A DNA stretch of 64,000 nt. Source: Neurospora intermedia (lineage: Eukaryota > Ascomycota > Sordariomycetes > Sordariales > Sordariaceae). Shown piece by piece: positions 48,047-59,560 of the stretch (the stretch's first letter is position 1; the number at the start of each line of letters is the position of its first letter). Both the position numbers and the translations under genes were made by a program. The stretch is from the NCBI GenBank assembly GCA_037102815.1, contig BTPP01000007.1, positions 124,001-188,000 on the forward strand, in the 5' to 3' direction. The notes beneath the pieces are model-generated. The model searched no databases and was not told the DNA's origin. It saw nothing but the letters and a program-made list of their open reading frames with translations.

Positions 48047-51000
48047 ATGTCCAGCTATCAGAACGGCACAAACGGCCACTCGGCCAGCACCAGCGACAAT
48101 GGCAAGGAGTCCAAGAGCCGAACCGTCATCGGCCCTGACCCCAAGGCCGAGAGGACGGCTAGCATGGCCAAGCCCAGACCTACCTCGATGAAGCTGCCCT
48201 TTACCGGCGCCAGCCGACAAGGAGTAGAGAACGCGTTTGAGAGACACAGACAGACCATCCAGTCGGCTGTCCAGCCGCTGCCTACCCAGCAAGGCGCGGG
48301 CACTTTCAGCGAGAACAAGAAGTGGGGCAAGCTCAGCAGTGACTTGATGACCCTTCGATGGGCAGGTAAGTTGTGTCTGTCGCCATCACAGGATTATGGC
48401 CAGCCAATGCTAACAAGATGCCTATCAGACATCAAGACCCTGAAGCACATGGTAGTGGCCAAGATCAAGGGCGAGAGGCTCACAGACGACAAGACCATGA
48501 TCATGGAAAAGGTCATCCAGCTGGTCTCTAACCTCCCCAGCAACTCCAAGCTACGAGTCGAGTTGACCAATGGCTTCTTGGGTGAGCTGTGGTACACGCT
48601 CGAGCATCCTCCCTCGATATACGTGGGCGAGTATTACCAGTACAGAAAGGCCGATGGTTCTTGCAACGTATGTGTATTGTCCTCATCAACCCCAAGAACT
48701 TGACAGATTGCTGACACATGGACACAGAACATCATGTTCCCGCAGCTCGGTGCTGCCGGCAACACGTATGCGCGGTCCGTGAGGCCCAACGTCATCAGGC
48801 AGGGCGCTCTCCCCGACCCGGAACTCATCTTCGACTCGGTCATGAAGCGCACCGAGTACAAGTCGCACCCCAACAACGTGTCCAGCATCCTCTGGTACTG
48901 GGCCAGCATCATCATCCACGATCTGTTCTGGACCGACTACCGCGACATGAGCAAGTCCAAGACGTCTTCCTACCTCGATCTGTCGCCGCTGTACGGCAGC
49001 AACCAGGACATGCAAGACACCATCCGTACCTTCAAGGACGGTAAGCTCAAGGTGGACTGCTACGCCGACAAGCGCCTGCTGGGCATGCCGCCCGGCGTCA
49101 GCGTTCTGCTCATCTTCTTCAACCGGTTCCACAACTACACGTGCGACAACTTGATTGCCATCAACGAGGATGGTCGGTTCAACAAGCCGTCGCCCAAGCT
49201 CGAGGGCGAGAAGGCCGAGGCGGCGTGGAAGAAGTACGACAACGACCTGTTCCAGACGGCCAGGCTCATCACTTCGGGTCTGTACATCAACATCACCCTG
49301 CTCGACTACGTTCGCAACATTGTCAACCTCAACCGCGTCGACACCACCTGGACACTCGACCCCCGTGCCGACACGGGCATTGACGTGGGTACCAAGGACG
49401 GTGCGGAGCGCGGTACCGGCAACGTGGTCTCGGCCGAGTTCAACCTCTGCTACCGGTGGCACTCGTGCATCTCGGCCAAGGACGAGGCCTGGATCGAGGA
49501 TTTCTACTACGAGCTCTTTGGCAAGCCCGGCAGCGACCTCAGCTTCCACGAGCTGATCATGGGTTTCGGCAAGTTCGAGGGTGGAATTCCAGCGGACCCG
49601 GCCGACCGGCCCATTCGTAAGGACAAGGGCCACTTCAGCCGCGACGCCAACGGCAAGATCAGCGACGACGAGCTGGCCGAGTGCATTGCCGACGCCATCG
49701 AGGACCCTGCCGGTTCCTTTGGCGCCAAGAACGTGCCTCCTTCCATGCGGGCCGTCGAGATCCTCGGTATCATCCAGGGCCGCAAGTGGAACCTGGCTGG
49801 CCTGAACGAGTTCCGCAAGCACTTTGGCCTCAAGCCGTACGAGACCTTTGAGGACATCAACTCGGACCCGGGTGTGTCCGAGGCTCTTCGTAGGCTGTAC
49901 GACCACCCGGACTTTGTCGAGCTGTACCCGGGCATTGTCGCCGAAGAGCACAAGTCGCCCATGGTTCCCGGCGTGGGCATTGCGCCAACCTACACCATCT
50001 CGCGTGTCGTGCTGTCGGACGCCGTCTGTCTCGTCCGCGGCGACCGCCACTACACCATCGACTACAACCCGCGCAACCTGACCAACTGGGGCTACAACGA
50101 GGTGCAGTACGACCTGAACCTCAACCACGGCTGCGTCTTCTACAAGCTCTTCATGCGCGCCCTGCCCAACCACTTCAAGGAGAACTCGGTGTATGCGCAC
50201 TACCCGATGGTGACGCCCGCGGAGAACAAGAAGATCCTCACGGACCTCAAGCGCGACCACCTCTTTGACTGGGCCCGGCCCACCCGCCAGCCCAAGCCGC
50301 ACCAAGTGAAGACGCACGCGGGCGCCCAGCACGTGCTCGACAACGACAAGGAGGGCACGAGCGGCGCGTACAAGTCCTCATGGCACGCCGGTCTCGAGTC
50401 CCTCCTCGGTAAACCCCTCAGCAACAACAACCCCAACGCCCACGACAGCCAACGCCGCGACATCCACGAGCAGCTGTACAGCGCCGAGTGGGCAGAGCAA
50501 GTCAAGGCCTTTTTCGCGCAGACCACTGACGCCCTCCTGGCCGGCGAGAGCTACAACGTCGGCGGCCACCTGCTCGTCGACCTCGTCCGTGACGTTGGCA
50601 ACATTGTGCCTACCCTGTTCGCCGCCAAGGTGTTTGGCATTTCCCTGCAGACCAAGAACAATGCCAATGGGCTGTACACCCCGCAGGAACTGTATGCTGT
50701 GCTAGCCGTCATTTTCGCCGCCATCTTCTACGATCACGACCCCGTCAAGACGCACCAGCTGCGCGACGCGGCCCGCACGGTGGCGACGCAGCTCGGTACT
50801 GCTTTGGAGAGCGCCGTCAAGAGCCAGACTTCCTTCTTTGGGTCGCTTCTTGGTGGTGGTGGTAGTGGTAGCAACAACAACGCGTTGACTGCGTACGGCA
50901 ACGACCTCGTCAAGCGGCTGTCCAAGGCCGGGCTGAGCGCGTCGGATGTGGCGTTTGGTCAGGTCTTGCCGATCGTGGCGTCGAGCGTGCCGAGCATTGC

Positions 51001-51648
51001 CGAGGCGTTCGCGAGCGCGGCGGACTTTTATCTCGGTGAGAAGGGACAGGCGCACTTGGGAGCCATCCAGGAGCTGGCGAGGCAGCCGGCGAGTGCGAGC
51101 GCGGATGCGCAGTTGCTTGGGTACGTGTTGGAGGGCATTCGGTTGTCGGGCAACGCTTTGGGGGCGTTCAGGCAGGCGAGTGCGGTAGATGCCATCAAGG
51201 AGGAGGATGGCGGCGAGGTGAGGGTGCAGCCTGGTGATAGGGTGTTTGTTAGCGTGGTAAGCTTTGATCTTCCTCCCCCTTTCCCTCTCTTGTTGTAATG
51301 GAAGGGAATGATACTAACAGACGAAAACAGAAATCCGCCGCACAATCACCAACCACCTTCCCCAACCCCGAGGAAGTCAACCCGTCCCGCCCGCTGGAGG
51401 CCTACAAGATCTTCTTCTTTGGCACGCACTCGTACCTCGGCCACGAGGTCAGCCAGATCGCGCTGAGGGAGATGTTCCGCAGCTTGTTCAAGCGGAGCAA
51501 CGTCCGTCGGGCGCCCGGGCCGCAGGGCCAGCTGAAGAAGATCACGAGGGAGTTGAATGAGGAGCTGAGCCAGACTTTCTACCTCCGCGAGGACTGGGGC
51601 GCTGTGACGCCGTTCCCGGTGACCATGAAGGTTACTTGGGATGAGTAG
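48047..51648 (+). CDS. Fatty-acid heme dioxygenase/P450 fusion (Ppo / linoleate diol synthase family), 10-DOX-like with Cys-less P450
   Basis: Exons 48047-48365, 48429-48667, 48728-51256 and 51331-51648 (1,134 aa, near the usual 1,050-1,165). The introns include a textbook TACTAACAG branch in the last one. The N-terminal half is the animal-peroxidase-like dioxygenase: distal His about 250 (IIHDLFWTD) and the YRWH motif with catalytic Tyr428 and proximal heme His431. The C-terminal half is P450-like: ExxR at 988-991 (EGIR), then GTHSYLG at 1060-1066 where active diol synthases have a GxHxCLG heme-thiolate loop. Tyr1064 replaces the Cys, so the P450 half should not bind heme in the normal way. 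Known Cys-less members (10R-dioxygenases such as Aspergillus PpoC) make 10-hydroperoxide and leave it unisomerised. The product here is therefore probably a hydroperoxy fatty acid used as an oxylipin signal. Substrate and position are inference. Confidence 0.9.
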
Positions 51649-52441
51649 ATGGAGGCCGTAATGATGGATGGGTGAATGAGGGGAGTTTGATACCATTTCT
51701 ATTTTGTTGGAAGACAGTTTGTCAGGAATGTCTTTGTTTGTAATTCGGTTGGCTTTTCGGAGTCCGTTTGTTCTGAAATTCCACATGTTTTTGATCAGCC
51801 GATTTCAATCAGCTTTGTGTTGATTGATGACGTCCACTGTTTGTGAAATATCGAAAGGCGAGAAGTCTCAGGGAAGGATAGGTGTAGTCGGGCGCGCGTG
51901 GTAATAAAGTGTTCCCTTTGCTGAAAGTCCACTTAGAGTTGTCTCGGAATGAACTGACCGACGGAGGATGTCCTCTGTTACAGTCTTCGATACCCGCGCC
52001 GTATTGTATCGCAAAAGTTGAAGAACAGCAGGAGAGTGGTAACGCTGACGTACGCTCGGACCCCGCCATCAACCCCGCCCATCCGAACCGTCCGGGAATT
52101 CCCCGGCATGTGTCACCCCACCTCACCCGGCCCGTGCCGTTTCGCGCCGTGCCGAGTCCGGTACTATTGTAGTGTACCCGAGGGGATGTTTCAAGAGGCG
52201 GGTTACATAACGAGAAACTACATCCCTTTCTTATATACATACAAGTATCTAAACTACTTCCCTGCTTTGGGCATAATTCCAGTATATTGATTCGAGATGT
52301 CAATACCCGATAGGGTCATAGGAAGTGAGATTGTAAGACAGCCGTGTGCATTCTTTGCTAGCTTGTATCGTGCGAGATCCACCTCCATGAAATCTCCAAC
52401 GCCAATCCTCTTATGGCCAGGAACTACCTAGCGGACACCAC
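51649..52441. other. Spacer between convergent genes
   Basis: 3' ends of the dioxygenase gene (+) and the HET gene (-). No coding evidence. Confidence 0.5.
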
Positions 52442-54436
52442 CTATCCTATCCTAACCTTCTTATATGAATGTGGTACTTTTGCCCTCAACTTCTCAAGCA
52501 GGTTTCCGTCCTCTGTGGAATCCTGAAGACCAAGTGTACCAACACAATACGCGGCATCATCTCCTTCGTCAAGGATGATAAAGCGATGGCGCCCGTCCAA
52601 GCAGTAGATCCAGAGACAATTCCACTTCTTGGCGAGCGTTGTCATCCATATCTCTTCAGAGCCCCTCATATTCAACCGAAAGCTTACTTCGTCATCTTTG
52701 CTATCCAGTGCACAGCTACCTTCCACCAGGAACTCTGAGCAGCCCTGTGGATGGTCGAAGCAGAAGTGGACTTCACCGTCATGGCGGTTGCCCAAGGACT
52801 GGAAGCCCAGCGTGAGAACAAGCCCTTCAAGCCATAGGTAGGTTGTCCTCTCAGGCAGCATTCTCGAGCGTTCCACCTCTGTTCCAAATACTTCAACAAG
52901 GTCAGAAATAGAAAGAAGTGTACCGTCGGCGTTCTCGACTTTGACAGTCGAGTGCATATCCTTGGAATCGTTAAAACCGCGAAAATTGACTGGTATCCTC
53001 CAACCAAGCCATGACCAGCTTGGAAATCCTTCTCGACGGCCATGATATCCTGCGTCTGTCGCTGTGCAATCAGGCTGCCAAAAAAGACATTGAAGGAAGA
53101 CTGCATTCGCCTCCAAAGCGTCGAAAGCAAAGGCGCCCTTTTCCAAAAAGTCGTAGACAGGGATTCCCCAGTAGGTAAGAATCGGAACTCGTGAAAGCAG
53201 GCCCCGGACAGCATCCAGAGCATCAGATTGAAAGCTCAATTGTCGCCGGCTAAATCCTCCGATAAGATCAAGGAGACGACTGACCTTTACTCGTAGTTGG
53301 TATCCGGATTTATGAACAGGTAACCTGGCCAAAGGTGAGATCAAGTTCATCGGTGCGTCCGCCAGGAATGAACTGAATCCGTTGGTAGTATTATGCTCGC
53401 CAATCATGCGACGTCTTGGAGTGCAGCTTTCAGCCCACCACCCGCGCGAACAGAGGAAGTACACCTGTTCTTGAGTGAAGATAAGCAATCTCCGCGAGAG
53501 AAGGGCTTCTTGAAAGGTCCACCCTCTTTTCATCCAAACTGAGGCCTCCAAAGATTGTCGGGTCATGGAAGGTGTGAAGCTTATTAGAGGTATAAGCTTT
53601 GACAATATGTTTTTCGGGGATTCGAACTGATGTTGATGTATTCGCGGTGTGCCGCTGACTCCAGGGAGTCCAGAAGATGAATCAGTTCCGGAAAATGCAA
53701 CAATAGTTGCATGGGATCCTTCGTAGATACGATCCATGTTTTTTATTTGGGCGTGTTTGTCCCCGTCGTCATGTTGATCAATACAATATTGGTCGACCCA
53801 AAGATACTGCTGGCCAAGCTTTTTGACAACGCGTATTGCATCCTCAATAACCTTTGGGGCATTGATTGGCAGAACCCAACTGCCTTTGCTCAAAAGCAAC
53901 GGCTGGTTACCCCAGACATAGCTCAGTGCTATGTATCGGTCACCAGGCTTTAGATCCACGATATGGCGGGTTGCGCAATCTATCACACGGATAATTGGTT
54001 GATTGTGAGACTCGGTGAGGTCGGAGCTCAAGTAGTTGCATACCCGGTGACCCTCGCACTCCATGATCCAGTGACGCAGTAAAGAATACTTAACACATGT
54101 TTCGTGGACACGTAATCCCTTCAAGGTCTTTTCTGGATATAGGCAAGGTTTGGTGGATCCGGGGTGAAACAAAAACGATGACCTGTCGCCGGAGCCCAGA
54201 CCCTCGCTCTCCTTGATCAAATGACGCAGTAAAGGATGATTAACGGATGTTTCGGAGACAGGTAGTCCCTCTGAGGTATCTTCTGGATACGGGTAACGTT
54301 CGGTGGATTTGGGGAGAAACAATAACTGCGACCTGTCAATCATGTGCTGAATTGAAAGCAGATGCCCACCCCATTCCAAGTTTTCACATCCCGAACCCGC
54401 ATCAACAGCCCACACCGTACAGTCTTCACGCGTCAG
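52442..54436 (-). pseudogene. HET-domain (heterokaryon incompatibility) gene, main part, cut at its 5' side by the island 2 transposon
   Basis: About 664 codons without a stop. It carries the HET signature in order: 'DRYIALSYVWG', 'YLWVDQYCIDQ', 'IYEGSHATIVAFSG', 'RGWTFQEALLSRRLLIF'; then a long C-terminal region with 'FPSWSWLGWR', common in fungal HET proteins. HET domains mediate cell death after non-self recognition. The open frame runs on to an ATG at 54565, but those 43 codons lie in the transposon end (54437 onward), so any product from there would have a foreign N-terminus. The natural N-terminus is the fragment at 63741-63987, which is on the same strand and in the same frame across the 3-bp target duplication. 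A roughly 50-residue tandem duplication lies at 54051-54340. Expression is unknown. Confidence 0.85.
54051..54340 (-). repeat. Tandem 150-bp duplication inside the HET gene
   Basis: Two in-frame copies with a 150-bp period (for example TGACGCAGTAAAG at 54072 and 54222). Each encodes about 50 residues ending LLRHxIxExEG. They are diverged at both DNA and protein level, so the duplication is not recent. Confidence 0.85.
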
Positions 54437-54475
54437 GGCGTGTTCGTTACCGCAGTAAAAAGTTAGAGGATATTC
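54437..54475 (+). repeat. Left terminal inverted repeat of island 2 element
   Basis: 39 bp starting GGGCGTGTTCGTTACCGCAG and ending GAGGATATT; it matches the reverse complement of 63700-63740. In the HET frame it reads PLTFYCGNEHA on the minus strand. Confidence 0.87.
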
Positions 54476-54899
54476 AGATTTGCAGGGTTCGGGTCGTAGT
54501 AAGCATACTGGCTTACGAACTGCGCAGTGTTCGGTAAATCTCAGTAAAAAATGGTTGATTTTCATACAAGTTGCTGCAACCACCTACAACCATCTGCACT
54601 TTCTCCAAATCGTTGATTTAACTAATTAAAGGGCTAGAATCTCCTTAATTCTTAACCGATTTCCTTACTATACTACGCCTTAATTTTAAGCCGTAGTACA
54701 GTAAGGACTATAGTTGAACTTTAATATCTAGCGCATATACCTTATATTATAACGCCTTATTATTATTAAACGTATATATATCGGAAAAGTTGGAAGTTAG
54801 TCAATTCTAAATATTATTATACTAATAAATAGCTATCTACTACCTAATTTACTCAAATTAACCTTCTCCTCTATATCCTTCTATCTTTCTTTATTTATA

Positions 54900-56130
54900 T
54901 AGTAATTTTATTAACTTTATCGATTTTCCTAGTTCGGTTGACTTTCTAATTTTAAATATAGCGTACAACGATAAGGATAAAGAATATAAGGATTTTTAAA
55001 TGCAAATGTAGTTCGCTACCTTTAGTATTGCTATTACTCTATATATCCTTATATTATATAATTTAATACCGTTAAATAAAGTCCGACTAATCTACTACTA
55101 GACAATTGCCTTATCTCCTATATTAATAGTAAAATCCTACTTCCGAATACTAAATAACCTTTTCTTTAACGAATTTTATATATATAAAGAAACTTTCAAT
55201 ACCTTTCATCTCTAACTCTATATTTACGGCAGCCTACAGGACGGGCGGTATCTTAGTAGTAAATATAAGCTCGTTATAGGTATTAGCCTACTAACTTAGG
55301 GTGAATTAATAAGGACGTCGGCTATTAAATTTCGTTATAATTCTAATACTATTTATAAATTAATATAAATTTAATACTACTATTAGTATTACTATATTAA
55401 TTAATTTATTATACTATATAGGGCTTTATACTACGTTTTAGAATACTTCCTTAAATTAGCGAATACTTTTATTAAGTAGCTTAGTCCTATAGTTCAACCT
55501 CGGATCCGGAAGGATAGCAAATAGTATCCCTACTTCCGGAATTACTTCAGAATAATAAATAGGAAGTTCTTTACCGTACGTATAGAGCCTAACTAAGTAT
55601 TAGTATAGATTACCCGCAAAAGTTTTACTACCTAGAATATTTTAGGCGCTATTAATATAGATAAGCACTTTACTTATTTACGCGTAGGTTAGGAAGGCTC
55701 TACTTACAATTTTCGTATTTTTAATAATGCTATTAATTACAATTTTCGAATCCCTAACGATTAATATTATTTAAGGGATGCGGATTATTTAAGAATAAAG
55801 AGGTTATTAGTCCTATATTATAGTATTTAATACTATATACCGGAATAGGGCCGTAGAATTTTCTAGAATAAGGAGGAATTATTTAATAAACGCTATAATT
55901 CGCTTCGGATTACTACCGAAATTATATAGAATATCTTAATTAGGAAGTTCCGTATCTATTAGGTAAATTAAAAATATAGTATTTTAAGCTAGAGGAATAT
56001 TATTTTAATTATTATTAATTTATATAACTTTATACTCTAGTATAAGGATATATAAACCGAATTTAAAAAAGTTCGGAAAGCAATTCGGAGGTTAATTACT
56101 ATCGCTACCCCAAATAAAGAGGAAGGTTAA
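54900..56130 (+). pseudogene. Decayed PIF/Harbinger DDE transposase, island 2
   Basis: Plus-strand fragments match the HARBI1/DDE_Tnp_4 order: 'GAINIDKHFTYLRVG' then 'EGSTYNFRI' (about 55.65-55.73 kb; family ..DFDLRFTYVLAGWEGSAHDSRV), 'FRIPND.YYLRDADY' (about 55.75 kb; family YYLGDAGY), 'NKEELFNKRYNSLR' (about 55.87 kb) and 'IINLYNFI' (about 56.0 kb; family LHNFI). Stops where Gln and Trp codons would be fit RIP. The start near 54.9 kb is approximate. Confidence 0.8.
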
Positions 56131-56786
56131 TTAAATAACTTTAATACAGATAATTTAATTATAGGAAAGGCTAACGAAATATACCGATTTTACAATAAAA
56201 TTACAAAATATATATAAATAGATTAGGTAATAAGGTAATAATTAGGGTAGGATTGGATTAATACGATTTACTTCTACTTCCTTCCTTCTTTCTTTTTTCT
56301 TCCTATAATTAAATAGGGAACGTACTATTTACCCGCCTCTACCTATAATATATCCTATTTACCCGTAGGTAGTAGGTTAGAGGATATAGTACTAATTTAC
56401 CCTTCCGTCGGGTTAAAGTTTTACTCTAAATTAATAATCGTACTAGTTATAGGGAGAAGAAAAGAAAAAAGGAAAAAAGGATAGAAGGGGAATCCTTAGG
56501 TTTATAGTATATAGTATTACGCTTATTTGCCCGCCTCAGCTCGGATTATTACCTATTTACCCGTAGGTAATAGAATTAATATAGTATTAGCACCTTCTAA
56601 CAGTTTGGGTCTTATACGCGACTTATAGTTTAGAGGTATAACTTAGGGGGTAGAGGAGGGGGGTGCAACTAGGAGGGGAATACAATTAGGAGGGTAGAAA
56701 TAGATAACTAATAATAAATTCGCTTTAATAATATAAAACTATATTCTTCTAAATTATTATACTAGGCGTACGGCCTAATAACCGGC

Positions 56787-57083
56787 TTGGTCTTCTATTT
56801 GGCGGTTAGGCGTTCGCGCGGGGTAGCCTTCTTAGCCGGCGTTTCGTTAGCTGGCGTTTCATTAGCCGGCGTTTCGTTAGCCGGTGCTTCGTTGGCCGGT
56901 GCCTCGTTGGCCGGTACTTCGTTAGGATTCTTTCTTCGCTATTATTTCGTCCGTCGAAATCCGTTGCCTATAGTAATATTTATACTCTTTAAATCGATAG
57001 CTGGTTTCTTAACGATAATAATCTATACGATTAAAGAAATAATGAAATTTAAGAAGTTTATTAAGAATTTACGGCACTTATAG
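56787..57083 (+). pseudogene. Short open stretch with a 5-residue (SLAGV) repeat, inside island 2
   Basis: A 98-codon frame containing a 15-bp tandem repeat (56836-56925, six units of CCGGCGTTTCGTTAG type). It is probably open because of the repeat's GC content and period of 15, not because it is a working gene. Confidence 0.4.
56836..56925 (+). repeat. 15-bp tandem repeat, 6 units
   Basis: Unit CCGGCGTTTCGTTAG; variants differ mainly by transitions (for example CCGGTGCTTCGTTGG). Confidence 0.9.
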
Positions 57084-57235
57084 TCCGATTGTCGGTAGTA
57101 ATATTCATTACGTATTTGTTTCTTAGTAATAATAATCTATACGATTAAAGAGATAATAAAGCTTAAGAGGTTTATTAGGAATTTGTAGTACTTATAGCCC
57201 GAATTTCGGCAACAATATTTATTACGTACTCTTAG
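57006..57235 (+). repeat. About 112-bp direct duplication
   Basis: Two tandem copies, each starting near TAAYRATAATAATCTATACG and ending near ATTACGTA (about 57006-57120 and 57121-57235). Confidence 0.8.
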
Positions 57236-57239
57236 AGAA

Positions 57240-57545
57240 TAGATATTAGTTAGTTTATTAATTTAGTTCTTAGGCTATTAAATTAGTTTAAATATTATTA
57301 GCGGTATTAGTTTAATTCTTAGGCTCGGTTGGTTATCGTAGCTTAGGTATTATTAGCGGTATTAGTTTAATTCTTAGGCTATTGGGCTAGTTTGGGTATT
57401 GTAGCTTAGGTATTGTTAGCGGTATTGGTTTGGTTCTTAGGCTATTAGATTGGTTTGGGTATTGTAGTTTAAGTATTATTAACAGTATTAGTTTAATTCT
57501 TAAACTCGGTTGGTTATTATAGCTTAGGGTTATTAGTAATATTAT
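57240..57545 (+). repeat. Diverged tandem repeats of about 60 bp
   Basis: Recurring GTATTAGTTTAATTCTTAGGCT and ATTGTAGCTTAGGTATTGTTAGCG-like blocks, about four to five copies with transition differences. Confidence 0.7.
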
Positions 57546-58202
57546 TTTACTTATTAACTTTTTATTGTTTTTTAGTAACTCTTAGCTTCTATACAAAGGT
57601 CGTCCGCAAGGTCCTAGTAGTATTGAGTAATGGAGCCGTCTATAAGGTCCTAATAGTATTAAATAATAGAGCGTAATCCTTCGGGGGAATAAAGCGAGAA
57701 TTAAATTTAGAAAATTAAATTAGAGGTTATTATTCTTCCTATTATTATTAATAGTAAATTCAAATAGTAAAATGGGTAGATAAAATAGAGGGAATAGAAT
57801 AAAAATAGAATGAAAAAGAATAGAAAAAAGAAGGAGAATAGGACGAAAAATAAAGGAAAATAAATAGAAATATAGATAGGAGTAGGAAGTAGGAATAGGA
57901 AATAAAATATTATTGGAGAACGGGAATAGGAATAGGGAATAGGAATATAAGTAGGAATAAGGAATAGGAATAAAAAATAGGGAAGGGAATAGAGAAAGGA
58001 ATAGGGAAGGGAATAGGGAAGGGGAATAATAATAAGGATAATAATAGTAGTAGTAATAATAATACTAAATTCGCTTTAATTAGTAACTAAATTATTAACG
58101 GATGACTAACCCCCAATACTTAAATTTTAAATCGCTTTATAGCCTTCTAGTACTATTTTATCGGTTTTAGTAGGGCTTAAACTATTAACCTTCTTTTGTA
58201 CT

Positions 58203-58298
58203 AAAAGGAATTAATTTAATCCTATTACAATATACAAAAGAATTAATCTAATCCTACTATAATATATAAAAGGAATTAATTTAATCCTATTATAGTAC
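58203..58298 (+). repeat. Tandem repeat, about 35-bp unit, 3 copies
   Basis: AAAGGAATTAATTTAATCCT followed by ATTACAATATAC-type spacer, three copies. Confidence 0.75.
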
Positions 58299-58692
58299 GC
58301 GGCCTACGATTCTACCTAGTAGAATCCAATAGGTGTTTGGTTAGCCTTCTTTTTAGCCGGTATTTTATTAGGTTTTTAACCCTAAATTATATTTAATTCT
58401 ACCGCTATTGGTAATAAATAAATAAGGGGATATTTTACGTAATTAGCGAAGCGTAAGGGATAGGACGAAGTAAATATTATAGTAGGAGAGGTATAGTTAA
58501 TTCTCTATACTATTAATTATTAGTATATTATTAGTAAAAGTAATACCTATTAATAGTACAGTTCTCAACCTAAATATTATTTTATAGGTTATTAAATTAG
58601 TATTAGCGGAGTACCAATTGTACTATTAGCCGGCTTATCAATAGGAGGAGTAGTAATAGTTATTACTAATATAGCCTTCTATTTGGCTATTA

Positions 58693-58995
58693 TACGCGGT
58701 TTACGCGTAGAAGTAAACTTCTTATTAATCTTTAAATTAGTATTAAATATATTTAAATCGGTATTAAATATAGTTAGGGATAGGGTTATTGTAGTTTAGG
58801 GTCCGTCATACGCGGCTTACGCGCAGAAGCAAGCTTCTTATTAATCTTTAAATCGGTATTAGATATAGTTGGGAATAGGGTTATTGTAGTTTAAGATCCG
58901 TAACGCGCGGCTTGCGCGTAGAAGTAAGCTTCTTATTAATTTTTAAATCGGTATTAAATATAGTTGGGAATAGGGTTATTATAATTTAGGGTAGG
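58693..58995 (+). repeat. Tandem repeat, about 100-bp unit, 3 copies
   Basis: Three copies of CGCGGCTTACGCGYAGAAGY followed by a TCTTATTAATCTTTAAATCG block and ending near ATAGGGTTATTGTAGTTTA. Confidence 0.85.
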
Positions 58996-59399
58996 ATTAT
59001 TATAATTAGGGTAGAATTAATTATAATTTATAATAGCATTATTCGTATTTAGGGTAGCATTAATTATAATTTATAATAGTAATATTATTATTATTTTAAA
59101 TATTCTACTATTATTTTAAATATTCTTACTATTATTTAATTAATATTAATAGTACCGAAGGGTATAAGGGTAATTAAAAATTAGTTCTTAAACGGAAATT
59201 AGAAAGTAAAATTGGATATTATTAGTTCTATAATTATTATTTTCGAAGAATCTAGAATTAGATTTTCCGTCTAAATAAAATAAGAAAGTTATTCGAAATT
59301 GGTAGGAAGTTTATTGGATTATTGAAAGAAATTGATAAAATTGTAGGAAGAAGTTCGCTAGAAGTTGGATAGAAGGCCTATTATCTTTCGGGAATAGGT

Positions 59400-59518
59400 T
59401 AGTAAGTAAATAGGATTAAAAAGAATAATAGGGATAAGAATTAGAAAGGGAACTAGAAAGGGAAAGGGAACTAAAAAGGGAAAGGGAATAGGAATAGGGA
59501 AAGGGAATAGGAATAGGG

Positions 59519-59559
<41 letters not shown>

Positions 59560-59560
59560 T
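59400..59560 (+). repeat. Purine-rich (GGGAATAGGAATA) and ATA simple repeats
   Basis: AGGGAAAGGGAATAGGAATAG-type steps, then (AAT)n at about 59519-59560. A similar purine-rich run lies at about 57840-58030. Confidence 0.85.

Noticed and set aside
48686-50332. 548-codon minus-strand open frame
   Set aside because: Lies wholly antisense to the dioxygenase gene; Val/Leu-rich shadow of its codon bias with no domain.
57240-57545. Tandem repeats as a CRISPR array
   Set aside because: Eukaryotic context, diverged units without unique spacers of constant length.
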